Source: Sabulicella glaciei (GTDB lineage: Bacteria > Pseudomonadota > Alphaproteobacteria > Acetobacterales > Acetobacteraceae). From it: DNA of 64,000 nt. Below, piece after piece: positions 26,644 to 36,403 of the stretch (position 1 is its first letter; each line of letters begins with the position of its first letter). The DNA is taken from contig NZ_JAPFQI010000015.1 in NCBI RefSeq assembly GCF_026183895.1, positions 1-64,000 on the forward strand, read 5' to 3'. The notes under the pieces are model-generated. The model had not been told where the DNA came from, did no database searches, and saw only the letters and a list, made by a program, of their open reading frames with translations. Both the position numbers and the translations under genes were made by a program.

Positions 26644-29309
26644 CAGTTGCCAAGCCTCTCCAGGATGGCCGGGACGTGCACCTGGTCGCCCTTGTAGTTG
26701 CCGGTCAGCGCATAGGTCACGAGGTTGGCGCCGAAGCGCAGCGCCAGGACGCGCTGCCGCGCCCCGCCGGGAATGGCGGCATGCAGCGCGTTGCCGCGCG
26801 CGTCGCTGGCCCAGGCGGAGGCCCAGTCATGCCCGCCGATCACCACGGGGCTGACGCTGTCATTCGCCCGGTCCTGCTCGCGCGAGACCCAGACCGTGCC
26901 GCCCGCGAAGCGGCCGGGCAGTTCGGGCAGCAGGTAGAAGGCGCGGCGCAGCACGTGGTCTTCCGGCACCGGCATCAGCGGCGGGATGGTCAGGCCCTGG
27001 GTGACGCGGCGCAGGGCGGCGCGGGCCCCGGGCGAATAGCCCTCGCCCGAGCCTTCGTCGCGCGTGTCGAACAGGATGATGCCGCCATCGCGCATGAAGG
27101 TGTTGAGCGCGCCCTGCGCCGCCGCGTCCAGCGTCTGGGCGTCCGGCCGCACCACGAAGAGCAGCAGCGGGAAAAAGGACAGCTCGTCCCGCCCCGGCAC
27201 CACGCCCACCGGCTCGGCGAGCGATGCGGAGGTGCGGCGGTTCACGAACTCCGACAGCCCCGAGAGCCCGGCGCGCGCCGTCTCGTCCGCCGAGGCGTCA
27301 CCCGTGGCGACAAAGGCGAGGCGCGTCACCAGCGCGTGCTCGCCATCCTGCGCCCAGGCCGGTGAAGCGGCCAGCAAGGCCAGGGCGACCCCCGCCGCGC
27401 GCAGAGCCAACAACCCGCGCAGCCGCAGGGACAGCAGCAGATCCAGCGCCAGCAGCACCAGCGCGGCGGCGAGCAGCCAGGGCCCGAGGTCGCGCTCCGG
27501 CGGCAGGCCGGCGATGGCGCGGGTGGCGGCGCCGGGCGGCGGCGCGGCATGCGGCGCGGGCAGCGGCACCGCGCCTCCCAGGTTCAGCGCGCGGCGGAAG
27601 CCTTCCGCCCCCGGCGCACCATACCAGCCCGGCGGGGTGCGGGCGGTGATCGCCGTCTCGCCCTGGGCCGGGATGGGCTGTGCGCCGGGTGGCGGCGGGA
27701 CGAGGCGCCCGAACCCGTCCAGCGCCTCCACCGGCGCCAGCGTCCCTTCCGCCTCGTTGCCCGCGACGCCGCCCGAAAGCGCGACGAGGCGCCGCAGCAT
27801 CTGCACGAAGAGGCCCGAGAGTGGCAGGTCGGACCATTCCGCATTGGCGGTGACATGGAACAGCACGACGCGCCCGCGCCCGCGCGCCTGCCCGGTCACC
27901 AGCGGCGTGCCATCCGCCAGCCGGGCCCAGATGCGTGGGGCAAGGTCGGCGGAGGGCTCGGCCAGTACCTGCCGCGTCACCGAAACCTCGGCCGGGATGG
28001 GCAGGCCCGCGAAGGGCGAGGTCTCAGGGAAGGGGGCGAGGCGCTGCGGCTGTTCCCAGGACAAGGAGCCGCCCAGCTGCCGCTCCGCCCGCAGCCGCAC
28101 GGGGAGCAGGGCATCGGTCTCCTCTGCGAGGCGCGGCCCGGCGAAGCGGACCAGCGTGCCGCCTTCCTCGACGAAGCGGGTCACGGCGGCGAGCTCAGGT
28201 CCCTCCAAGGGACGGTCGGCGAGGATCAGCACGGAAAGCGGGCGGGAAAGCAGACGTTCCGCCTCGCCGCGCCGCAACTCGGCGAAGGGCAGCAGGGCGC
28301 GCTCCAAGTAGAACAACTCGCCGATCAGCGGGGCGTCGGCACCGCCTTCGGCGCCGGGCAGCAGGCCCACGGGGCGGCGGCGGAAGCGCTCGTCCAGCAG
28401 CACGGTGGCGCCGGCCCCCGCCTCCTCGGCGACGTCGAGGCGGAAGATCTGGTTGCGGATCTCAGCCGGCAGGTCGAGCGCCGTTTCGCCGGAGGTGGCG
28501 CCGGCCGGCAAGGCGATGCGCGCCTGGGCCAGGGCGCGCCCGTCCTGGCCGCGCGCGACCAGCTGCGCCTCGGAGGCGATGGGGGCCGGCGATTGGTGCA
28601 ACGCCGCCACCATGCGGTCCCCCTCGGCGCGGGGTGGCAGAAGGAGACGCACGGGCCGCTCCTCGTTGCGCGCGACGGTGAGGGGGGCGAGCCGGGCCAT
28701 CAGCGCCTCCGCCGCGCCGTCGCCATGGGCCATCCCGTCCGAAAGGAAGATCGTCTCGAAGCGGCCATGCCCGCCGCGCTCCCAGGCTTCCAGCGCCGCA
28801 AGGGCGGCGGCGCGGTCGGGCAGCCAGGAGCGAGGGCGCAAAGCGGCGACGCGCGGCATGAGGTCGGCGGCGGGCATGGGGCCGAGGACGCGCGGTGCCG
28901 TCCCGCCCTCGCCGGGTGCGGTGGCGAGCAGGGCGGCTGGGCGCTCCTCGCGCGCGGCACGGTCCAGTTCGGCTTGCATGAGCGCGGCGCGCAGCGGCCA
29001 ATCCGGCCCGCTGGCCCAGCCATCGTCCACCACCAGCAGAAGGAGGCCCTGGCCGGAGCCCCCGGCCTGTGGCCCCAGCACCGGCCGCGCCAGGCCCAGG
29101 ATCACCAGCGCGGCGGCCAGGAGGCGGAGCAGCAGGATCCACCAGGGGGTGCGGGCCGGCGTCTCCTCTCGCGTCGGCAGGTCGCGCAGCAGGATGGCGG
29201 CGGGGAAATCCTGCTGTCGCGGCATGGGCGGGGTGACGCGCAGCAGCCACCACAGCGCCGGTAGGGCGGCGAGGGCAAAAAGCAGCGTGGGCGCGGCGAA
29301 GGAGATCAT
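26643..29309 (-). CDS. BatA-type / DUF4159 membrane protein
   Basis: An 888-residue protein. The N-terminus (FAAPTLLFALAALPALWWLL, then a second helix at about 54-74) is the aerotolerance-regulator BatA type. A VWA-like part follows (LLLLVVDDGWASG; TIFLSDGMAHGDGAAEALMA). TM helices recur around residues 605-650, and a DUF4159 domain closes the chain (LVTRLAFVATGDASADETAR; GGIILFDTRDEG; GGTVWVSREQDRANDSVSPV). Such proteins accompany MoxR and DUF58 genes and are thought to work in envelope or complex maturation. The start gives MISFAAP; a longer reading would run through the DUF58 gene in another frame. Confidence 0.82.
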   Translation of the reverse strand: MISFAAPTLLFALAALPALWWLLRVTPPMPRQQDFPAAILLRDLPTREETPARTPWWILLLRLLAAALVILGLARPVLGPQAGGSGQGLLLLVVDDGWASGPDWPLRAALMQAELDRAAREERPAALLATAPGEGGTAPRVLGPMPAADLMPRVAALRPRSWLPDRAAALAALEAWERGGHGRFETIFLSDGMAHGDGAAEALMARLAPLTVARNEERPVRLLLPPRAEGDRMVAALHQSPAPIASEAQLVARGQDGRALAQARIALPAGATSGETALDLPAEIRNQIFRLDVAEEAGAGATVLLDERFRRRPVGLLPGAEGGADAPLIGELFYLERALLPFAELRRGEAERLLSRPLSVLILADRPLEGPELAAVTRFVEEGGTLVRFAGPRLAEETDALLPVRLRAERQLGGSLSWEQPQRLAPFPETSPFAGLPIPAEVSVTRQVLAEPSADLAPRIWARLADGTPLVTGQARGRGRVVLFHVTANAEWSDLPLSGLFVQMLRRLVALSGGVAGNEAEGTLAPVEALDGFGRLVPPPPGAQPIPAQGETAITARTPPGWYGAPGAEGFRRALNLGGAVPLPAPHAAPPPGAATRAIAGLPPERDLGPWLLAAALVLLALDLLLSLRLRGLLALRAAGVALALLAASPAWAQDGEHALVTRLAFVATGDASADETARAGLSGLSEFVNRRTSASLAEPVGVVPGRDELSFFPLLLFVVRPDAQTLDAAAQGALNTFMRDGGIILFDTRDEGSGEGYSPGARAALRRVTQGLTIPPLMPVPEDHVLRRAFYLLPELPGRFAGGTVWVSREQDRANDSVSPVVIGGHDWASAWASDARGNALHAAIPGGARQRVLALRFGANLVTYALTGNYKGDQVHVPAILERLGN

Positions 29310-29316
29310 GGGCGGA

Positions 29317-30166
29317 TCATGCCGGGGACAGCGCCTGCCACAGTCCGAGAAGGGCAAGCTGGGGCGGCTGGTCGGTGCGGTGGGTGGCGAAGCCCCATCC
29401 GGCGGTGCGGGCCAGGGCGGAAAGGGCGGCGCGATGCCCGGCCAATCGCTCGGCATACAGGCCGCGGACATCCTCGACGCGCGGCACCAGGGTCGGCGCC
29501 TCGCCCTCCAGACCCTCGAAGCGGACCCTTCCCCCATAGGGCAGGGCTTCCTCGGCGGGGTCCAGCACCTGGAGCATCTGGCCGCGCAGGGGACGGGCGG
29601 CGAAGCGGTGCAGCAATTCCTGCGCCTCCGGCAGGGGCTGAAGGAAATCACCGAACAGGACGATGCGCGCGTGGCGAGGAATGGCGGCGTCGTCCGGTGG
29701 GCCTTCCGCCCCCGTGCGGGCCAGGGCCGCAGCCAGGGCCGGGAGGGCGCCACGCCCGGCAAAGGAGCGCACGGGGCCGGGCGCCAGCCGCACCCGTTCC
29801 CCGCCGCGCAGCAGCAGGGCGGCAAGGGCGAGGAGCAGGAGGTCGGCCCGCTCTGCCTTGGTGGGAAGGGAGCGGCCGGAACGCCAGTCCATGGAAGCGG
29901 TGCGGTCGCGCCACAGCACCACGGTCTGGGCTGCCTCCCACTCCGTCTCGCGCACGAAAAGGCGATCGCCCTTGGCGCTTTGCCGCCAATCCACCCGGGC
30001 GGCGGCATCGCCCGTCACGTAGGGCCGGAACTGCCAGAATGCGTCGCCCATCCCGGCCCGGCGGCGGCCATGCGCGCCCTGCATCAGCGTGGCGGCCACG
30101 CGCTCCGCCTCCACCACCAGGGGCGGGAGGCGCGCAGCGGCCTCCTCCGCCCGCGGGGCAAGTCCC

Positions 30167-30174
<8 letters not shown>
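29317..30174 (-). CDS. DUF58 domain protein
   Basis: A 285-residue protein with the DUF58 core: HGRRRAGMGDAFWQFRPYVT, then GDAAARVDWRQSAKGDRLFV (about 34-75), ETEWEAAQTVVLWRDRTASM and a VWA-like continuation (IVLFGDFLQPLPEAQELLHR). It has no TM helix, unlike longer DUF58 proteins. The only start that keeps the conserved N-terminal helix is a TTG at 30174, overlapping the moxR stop by eight bases; internal GTG codons at about residues 20-27 are alternatives. MoxR, DUF58 and VWA proteins typically act together, the ATPase remodelling a target. Confidence 0.85.
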
Positions 30175-31165
<991 letters not shown>

Positions 31166-31257
31166 CCGGAACCGTCTCCCATATTGACGCGGCAGGAGGG
31201 GAGATGTTGCCCTTCCGCCCCAAAACGCGCCCTCGTGGCGGACTGCCAGGGAAGCCT

Positions 31258-31854
31258 ATGCTGACGGAACGCCGGAACAAAGCGCCCAATGCCCATCAGG
31301 CGCACATGCCCGCCCCCGCATGGGCCAAACGCCCCAAGCACGATTGCGGTCGGCTGGACATGCGGATCGCCCGCGACGGGACGTGGCACTACAAGGGCAG
31401 TCCGATCAACCGGAAGGAACTGGTCTGCCTCTTTGCCTCCGTGCTGCAGCGCGGGGACGATGGCTCCTTCATCCTGGAGACGCCCGTCGAACGCGGCGTC
31501 ATCGAGGTGGAGGACGCGCCCTTCATCGCGGTGGAGATGGTGTGGCGCGACTGCGAAGGGCATGACGGGCGCCAGTGTCAGTGCCTCAGCTTCCGCACCA
31601 ATTGCGACGAGGTCGTCACCGCGGGCGCCGAGCACCCGATCCGCATCCATCTCGATCCCCAGACCCGCGAGCCGCGGCCCTACGTGACCATCCGCCCCGG
31701 ACTCGAGGCGCGGATCACCCGCGCCGTCTTCTACGAGATGGTGGCCCTGGCGAATCCCGAAAGGGTGAACGGGCGCGAGGTGCTGGGCGTGTGGAGCGAC
31801 GGCGTCTTCTTTCCGATCGACGAGGTCGCCGCGCTGGACTCCGCCGCCGAGTGA
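31258..31854 (+). CDS. DUF1285 family protein
   Basis: A protein of about 198 residues with the DUF1285 core: CGRLDMRIARDGTWHYKGSP, then INRKELVCLFASVLQRGDDG (about 30-70), ETPVERGVIEVEDAPFIAVE, HPIRIHLDPQTREPRPYVTI and GVWSDGVFFPI. The fold is a beta-rich two-part domain of unknown function. ATG 31258 has AGGGA five bases upstream; an in-frame ATG at 31204 with AGGAGGG four bases upstream is an equal rival. A TTGACG at 31184-31189 would suit a promoter for the downstream start. It opens a run of overlapping genes: Nudix, small membrane protein, CCA enzyme. Confidence 0.85.
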   Translation: MLTERRNKAPNAHQAHMPAPAWAKRPKHDCGRLDMRIARDGTWHYKGSPINRKELVCLFASVLQRGDDGSFILETPVERGVIEVEDAPFIAVEMVWRDCEGHDGRQCQCLSFRTNCDEVVTAGAEHPIRIHLDPQTREPRPYVTIRPGLEARITRAVFYEMVALANPERVNGREVLGVWSDGVFFPIDEVAALDSAAE

Positions 31855-32471
31855 CCGCCGCCGAGCTTCGATCCACCCTGGCGCGGCCGGACCTGTTCGA
31901 CGGCCTGCCGCAAAGTTTCTCCGACGACGCAGAGGGGCTTTCCGAGACAGGCATCAAGCCCGCCGCCGTGCTGGTGCCGATCATCCTTCACGAGGGCGTG
32001 CCGGGCATCCTGCTCACCCGTCGCGCGGCCCATCTTTCCACCCATGCCGGGCAGGTGAGCTTTCCCGGCGGCCGCATGGAGCCGGGCGAGACGCCAGAGC
32101 AGGCCGCGCTGCGCGAGGCGGCGGAGGAAGTCGGCCTCGACCCGCGCCTGCCCGTCGTCATCGGCCGCCTGCCGCGTCACCTCACCGGCACGGGCTATGT
32201 CATCACCCCCATCGTGGCGAGCGTGGAGCCGCCGGTCTCCCTGACCACCGATCCGGGCGAGGTGGCGGCGGCCTTCGAGCTTCCGATCTCCATCCTGCTC
32301 GACCCCGCGGCACCACGGCGCGATTCCGCGATGTGGAAGGGGCGGCGGCGCGAGTACTGGGTCTGGCCGCATGGCGAGCACCATGTCTGGGGCGCCACCG
32401 CCGCCATCCTGGTGAACCTCGCTCGCGCCTTGCGCGGCGACGACCGGCAGCGAAACGCCGCATGGGCGTGA
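31851..32471 (+). CDS. Nudix hydrolase, CoA pyrophosphatase type
   Basis: A 206-residue Nudix protein. The Nudix box starts at GRMEPGE and continues REAAEEVGL with the required spacing. The preceding LLTRRAAHLSTHAGQVSFPG (about 60-79) is the NudL/UPF0035 signature of enzymes splitting CoA to 3',5'-ADP and phosphopantetheine. The start is a GTG at 31851 overlapping the DUF1285 stop as GTGA; this is the only start keeping the conserved N-terminal helix. The stop overlaps the next start by ten bases. Confidence 0.9.
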   Translation: MTAAELRSTLARPDLFDGLPQSFSDDAEGLSETGIKPAAVLVPIILHEGVPGILLTRRAAHLSTHAGQVSFPGGRMEPGETPEQAALREAAEEVGLDPRLPVVIGRLPRHLTGTGYVITPIVASVEPPVSLTTDPGEVAAAFELPISILLDPAAPRRDSAMWKGRRREYWVWPHGEHHVWGATAAILVNLARALRGDDRQRNAAWA

Positions 32472-32692
32472 TCCTCCAACTCCTTCTCTTCATCTCCCCC
32501 TTCGCCCTTTACGCTCTCTGGCTGAGGATGGGCGGACGGGCGCTTTCCCCTTCCGCCGCCGTGCTCGCCCTCACGACCATCGGCCTCGTCGCCGCCATCG
32601 CCGTCGCCTTCTGGCTGGGCCAGGAACGCGCGCTGGACCGCAACGAGCGCTACGTCCCCGCCCGCATCGAGGACGGGACGATCCGGCGGTGA
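32462..32692 (+). CDS. Small two-TM membrane protein (DUF6111-like)
   Basis: A 76-residue protein with two TM helices (VILQLLLFISPFALYALWL, about 3-21, and AAVLALTTIGLVAAIAVAFW, about 33-52) and a charged C-tail (RNERYVPARIEDGTIRR). Small proteins of this kind sit between Nudix and CCA-enzyme genes in related bacteria; I believe the family is DUF6111, from memory. The ending YVPARIEDGTIRRG-like tail is a good recognition feature. It overlaps both neighbours (10 nt and 4 nt). Function is unknown. Confidence 0.75.
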   Translation: MGVILQLLLFISPFALYALWLRMGGRALSPSAAVLALTTIGLVAAIAVAFWLGQERALDRNERYVPARIEDGTIRR

Positions 32693-33870
32693 CGCTGCCG
32701 GAGGCGCTGCTGGCGCCTGCGCCGCAGGGTATCTTCGCTGCGCTGCCCGGCGCGCGCGCCGTGGGGGGCTGCGTGCGCGACGCCCTGGCGGGCCTGCCCC
32801 TGCACGACGTGGACATGGCCGCCCCGTTCCCGCCGGAGGAGATCGCGCGCCGCCTGGAGCAATCCGGCTTCAAGGTGATCGAGACGGGCGTCGCCCACGG
32901 CACCGTCACCGCCCTGCTGCACGGTCCGCCCGTGGAGGTGACGTCGCTGCGCCGCGACGTCTCCACCGATGGCCGCCACGCCGAGGTGGCCTGGACCGCC
33001 GATTGGCAGGAGGACGCGGCGCGGCGCGACTTCACCATCAACGCCATGTCGCTCGACGCCGGGGGCACGTTGCACGACTATTATGGCGGCGAGGCGGACC
33101 TCGCCGCCGGGATCGTGCGCTTCGTCGGGAACGCCGCCGCGCGCATCCGCGAGGACTACCTGCGCGCCCTGCGCTTCTTCCGCTTCCAGGCCCGCTACGG
33201 CCGTGGCGCGCCGGATGCCGAGGCGATCGCTGCCATCACCGAGGCGGTGCCCGGCCTCGCCCGGCTTTCCGCGGAGCGTGTCTGGGCCGAGATCAAGCGC
33301 CTCCTGCAAGCGCCCGACCCGCGCGATTCCTTGCTGCTGATGGGGGAAACGGGCGTTCTGCAGGCCATCCTGCCCGAGGCGGGGCTGCCCGAGCGTCTCG
33401 CTTCTGTCCTCAGCTCCCGCGACCCGCTGCTGCGCATCGCGGCGCTGCTGCCGGTGGGGACGGACCTCCAATCCCTTTCCGCCCGGCTGCGCCTTTCTGG
33501 CGAGGAACTGGCGCGGCTGCGCGCCCTCCACGGCACGGATGCGGTGCCCGCCGGGCGCGACCCCGCCAGCCTGCGCCGCTTCGGCGCCCGTGTCCGGACG
33601 CGCGGCCCCCACGCCACACCCGGCGAGGTGGCGCGCATCGCCGCCGCCTCCGAGCCGGGAGCGGGGCTGGAGGCGCTGTTCGACCTCGGCCCGGGTCCGG
33701 ATTTCCCCTTGCTGGGCCGCGACGCCCTGGCCGCCGGCATCAAGCCGGGACCGGAGATGGGCCGCCTCCTCGCCGCCACGCGGGAATGGTGGATCGAGGG
33801 CGGCGCGGCGGCGGGGCGCGAGGAATGCCTTGCCCATCTGCGCCAACTGGCCGGATCGCCCCCCGCCTGA
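32689..33870 (+). CDS. cca: CCA tRNA nucleotidyltransferase / poly(A) polymerase family
   Basis: A class II nucleotidyltransferase of 393 residues that adds or repairs the 3' CCA of tRNAs. Visible are AVGGCVRDALAG (about 24-35), the metal-binding DVDMA (about 41-45), the RRDFTINAMSLD block (about 110-121), and RIREDYLRALRFFRFQARYG (about 150-169). GTG 32689 overlaps the previous stop as GTGA. The C-terminal third is variable. The local tRNA-Pro gene already encodes CCA, so this enzyme probably mainly repairs ends. Confidence 0.92.
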   Translation: MTLPEALLAPAPQGIFAALPGARAVGGCVRDALAGLPLHDVDMAAPFPPEEIARRLEQSGFKVIETGVAHGTVTALLHGPPVEVTSLRRDVSTDGRHAEVAWTADWQEDAARRDFTINAMSLDAGGTLHDYYGGEADLAAGIVRFVGNAAARIREDYLRALRFFRFQARYGRGAPDAEAIAAITEAVPGLARLSAERVWAEIKRLLQAPDPRDSLLLMGETGVLQAILPEAGLPERLASVLSSRDPLLRIAALLPVGTDLQSLSARLRLSGEELARLRALHGTDAVPAGRDPASLRRFGARVRTRGPHATPGEVARIAAASEPGAGLEALFDLGPGPDFPLLGRDALAAGIKPGPEMGRLLAATREWWIEGGAAAGREECLAHLRQLAGSPPA

Positions 33871-33886
33871 TAGGCACGGCCGCAGC

Positions 33887-35632
33887 ATGGCCGACCTTTC
33901 CAGCCTTTCCCTAGTCCGGCGCTTCTGGCGCGAGCACGGGTCGCCGCAGCGCGGGCGCATGGCCCTCGCCGTGCTGTTCACCGTTCTGCTCGCCGGGACC
34001 ACGGCGCTGTATCCCATCGTGATCCAGCAGGCCTTCGACCTGTTCGGCCGCGGCGACCCGCTCGTGGTCTGGCTGCTGCCGCCGGTCATCATCGGCGTGA
34101 CGGCGGCGCGCGGCCTGTTCATGTTCGGGCAGCAGGCCGCGATCCAGGGGGCAGTTCTGCGGACGGTGGAGCACCTGCAGAACGCGCTGTTTCGCGCGCT
34201 GACTCGCGCGGATTACGCACAGGTCGCGGCCCACGCCCCCGCGCGCCACGCCAGCCGCTTCACCACCGACGCGGTGGCGATCCGCGACGCCATGGCACGC
34301 TCGGTGAACGGGTTGGGGGACGCGCTCACCATCATCGGCCTCGTCGCCTCCATGCTGTGGCTCGACTGGCAGTTGGCTCTGCTGGCGGCGCTGCTCTACC
34401 CGGTCGCGCTCTGGCCCATCCTGTCCATCGGCAAGCGCATCCGCCGCGCCTCCTCCGGCATGCAGGACCGCATGGCCGAGACCAACGCGCTGCTCAACGA
34501 AAGCTTCGCCGCCGCGCGCGTCGTCCGCACCTACCGGCTGGAGGAGGCGGAGGAGGGCCGCGCCCGCCGCGCCTTCGCCGACCTGCGCGCCAGCCTCTAC
34601 CGCATCGCCCTGACCCGCGCGCGGGTGGACCCGATCCTGGAAGCGCTGGGCGGGCTGACCGTCGCCGTGGTGCTCGCCTTCGTCGGCTGGCGCGTGGCGA
34701 GCGGGCAGGGAACGATCGGCGAGTTCACGGGCTTCGTCGCCGCCGCCCTCATCGCCTCGCGCCCCGCCCGCGCGCTGGGTTCGCTCAACGCGTCCCTGCA
34801 GGAGGGGCTGGCGGGACTCCAGCGCGTCTTCGGCGTGATGGACACGCCGCGCCGCGTCACCGACGCGCCGGACGCCGAGCCGCTCCCGCCCGGCCCAGGC
34901 CGCGTCGCGTTCGAGGGCGTGGGCTTCCATTATCCGGGCCGGGAGGGCGCCGCGCTGCGCGACCTGTCCTTCGTGGCCGCGCCTGGTCAGACCGTGGCGC
35001 TGGTCGGTCCCTCCGGCGCCGGGAAATCCACCGCCCTGGCGCTGCTGCCGCGCCTCGCGGACCCTGGCTCGGGCCGCATCACGATGGATGGGGCGGATCT
35101 GCGCGACGTCACCCTCGCCAGCCTGCGCGACGCCATCGCCTATGTCGGGCAGGATGCGGTGATCTTCGACGACACTGCCTTCGCCAACATCGCCTGCGGC
35201 CGCCCCGGCGCCAGCCGCGACGAGGTGGAGGCAGCGGCCCGCGCCGCCCGTGCGCACGAGTTCATTGCCGCGCTGCCGCAGGGCTACGACACGATGCTGG
35301 GCCCGGGAGGCGGCGCGCTCTCGGGCGGACAGCGCCAGCGCGTCTCCCTCGCCCGCGCGCTGCTGCGCGACCCGCGCATCCTCCTTCTGGACGAGGCGAC
35401 CAGCGCCCTCGACACGGAGAACGAGGCGGCAATCCAGGCGGCCCTGGCGCGGCTGCGCGCCGGTCGGACGACGCTGGTGATCGCGCATCGCCTCGCCACC
35501 GTGAAGGACGCGGACCGCATCGTCGTGATGGAGGACGGCACGGCGACCGAGCAGGGCAACCACGCCGAACTCATGGCGCAGGACGGGCTCTATGCCCGGC
35601 TGGTCCGCTCCCAGGCCTTCGCCGACGCCTGA
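33887..35632 (+). CDS. ABC exporter, MsbA-like fused permease-ATPase
   Basis: A 581-residue half-transporter: a six-TM exporter domain (about 25-310) followed by an ATPase domain with Walker A GPSGAGKST (about 380), the ABC signature LSGGQRQRVSLARALL, Walker B ILLLDEATSALD and the H-loop VIAHRLATV. It should act as a homodimer exporting a lipid or drug-like molecule; it is closest in build to MsbA and LPS/lipid flippases. The ATG at 33887 lacks a clear ribosome site. It follows cca by 16 nt. Confidence 0.88.
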   Translation: MADLSSLSLVRRFWREHGSPQRGRMALAVLFTVLLAGTTALYPIVIQQAFDLFGRGDPLVVWLLPPVIIGVTAARGLFMFGQQAAIQGAVLRTVEHLQNALFRALTRADYAQVAAHAPARHASRFTTDAVAIRDAMARSVNGLGDALTIIGLVASMLWLDWQLALLAALLYPVALWPILSIGKRIRRASSGMQDRMAETNALLNESFAAARVVRTYRLEEAEEGRARRAFADLRASLYRIALTRARVDPILEALGGLTVAVVLAFVGWRVASGQGTIGEFTGFVAAALIASRPARALGSLNASLQEGLAGLQRVFGVMDTPRRVTDAPDAEPLPPGPGRVAFEGVGFHYPGREGAALRDLSFVAAPGQTVALVGPSGAGKSTALALLPRLADPGSGRITMDGADLRDVTLASLRDAIAYVGQDAVIFDDTAFANIACGRPGASRDEVEAAARAARAHEFIAALPQGYDTMLGPGGGALSGGQRQRVSLARALLRDPRILLLDEATSALDTENEAAIQAALARLRAGRTTLVIAHRLATVKDADRIVVMEDGTATEQGNHAELMAQDGLYARLVRSQAFADA

Positions 35633-35638
35633 CTTGAT

Positions 35639-35653
35639 CGGCCGCAAAGGCCG
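35639..35653 (+). terminator. Short hairpin after the ABC exporter gene
   Basis: CGGCC-GCAAA-GGCCG forms a 5-bp stem seven nt after the exporter stop. It is short and has no T-run, so it is only a weak candidate. Confidence 0.3.
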
Positions 35654-35701
35654 GGCTGCCGCGATGCGCTATCCTCCCGGGAGCAGCACAGGAGGACACG
35701 C

Positions 35702-36394
35702 ATGATCGCCCGCGACGTGATGACCCGCTCCCTGGTGACGGTGCGGCCCGAGATGCCGGTGGCGAGCCTCGCTTCCCTGCTGTCGGAGCGGGGTATTTCC
35801 GGCGTGCCGGTGACGGATGAGAAGGGCTGCCTCCTCGGCATCGTGACCGAGGGCGACCTGCTGCGCCGCATCGCCGCGCCGCGCGACGAGAAGCCGGGGC
35901 TGCTAGCTGGGCTGTTCGGCGATGCCGGCACGCTTGCCGCGCAGTTCAGCCGCGCCCATGGCCGCACCGTGGCGGATGTGATGACGCGCGAGGTGGAGAC
36001 GGTCACGCCCGGGGCGCCGCTTCCCGCCATTGCCACGCTGATGGAACAGCGGGGCATCCGGCGCGTGCCTGTGACGGAGGAGGGAATGCTGCTCGGCGTC
36101 GTGTCCCGCGCCGACCTGCTGCGCGCCCTGCTCGCGGAAAGCCCCGAAGCGACGCAGGCGGACGATGCTGAGATCCGGCGCGAACTGGCGCGCCGCCTGC
36201 GCGAGCAGCCCTGGGCGGACCGCCACTTCCTCCATGCCTCGGTGCGCGAAGGGGCGGTGACGCTCTCCGGCTTCGCCCGCAATCCCGAGGTGGCGCGGGC
36301 GCTGCGCGTGCTGGCGGAAGGCGTGCCGGGCGTGCGCCACGTGTCGGTGGACCTTGCCCCGCCCCCGCCCTTCATGCTGCGCGGGACGCCCTAG
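35702..36394 (+). CDS. CBS-pair and BON domain protein
   Basis: A 230-residue cytoplasmic protein. CBS motif 1 spans about 1-60 (ARDVMTRSLVTVRPEMPVAS; GVPVTDEKGCLLGIVTEGDL) and CBS motif 2 about 88-145 (VADVMTREVETVTPGAPLPA; RRVPVTEEGMLLGVVSRADL). A BON domain follows at about 160-222 (HASVREGAVTLSGFARNPEV). CBS pairs bind adenine nucleotides, and BON domains bind membranes or partners. AGGAGG precedes the ATG. Such proteins are often stress or energy sensors. It converges on the next gene with only a 9-nt gap. Confidence 0.9.
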   Translation: MIARDVMTRSLVTVRPEMPVASLASLLSERGISGVPVTDEKGCLLGIVTEGDLLRRIAAPRDEKPGLLAGLFGDAGTLAAQFSRAHGRTVADVMTREVETVTPGAPLPAIATLMEQRGIRRVPVTEEGMLLGVVSRADLLRALLAESPEATQADDAEIRRELARRLREQPWADRHFLHASVREGAVTLSGFARNPEVARALRVLAEGVPGVRHVSVDLAPPPPFMLRGTP

Positions 36395-36403
36395 CCCGGC
36401 GGG

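Noticed and set aside
29310-30008. N-terminal extension of the DUF4159 protein into the DUF58 gene
   Set aside because: It runs through DUF58 coding sequence in another frame and lacks family similarity; MISFAAP matches the normal BatA-type start.
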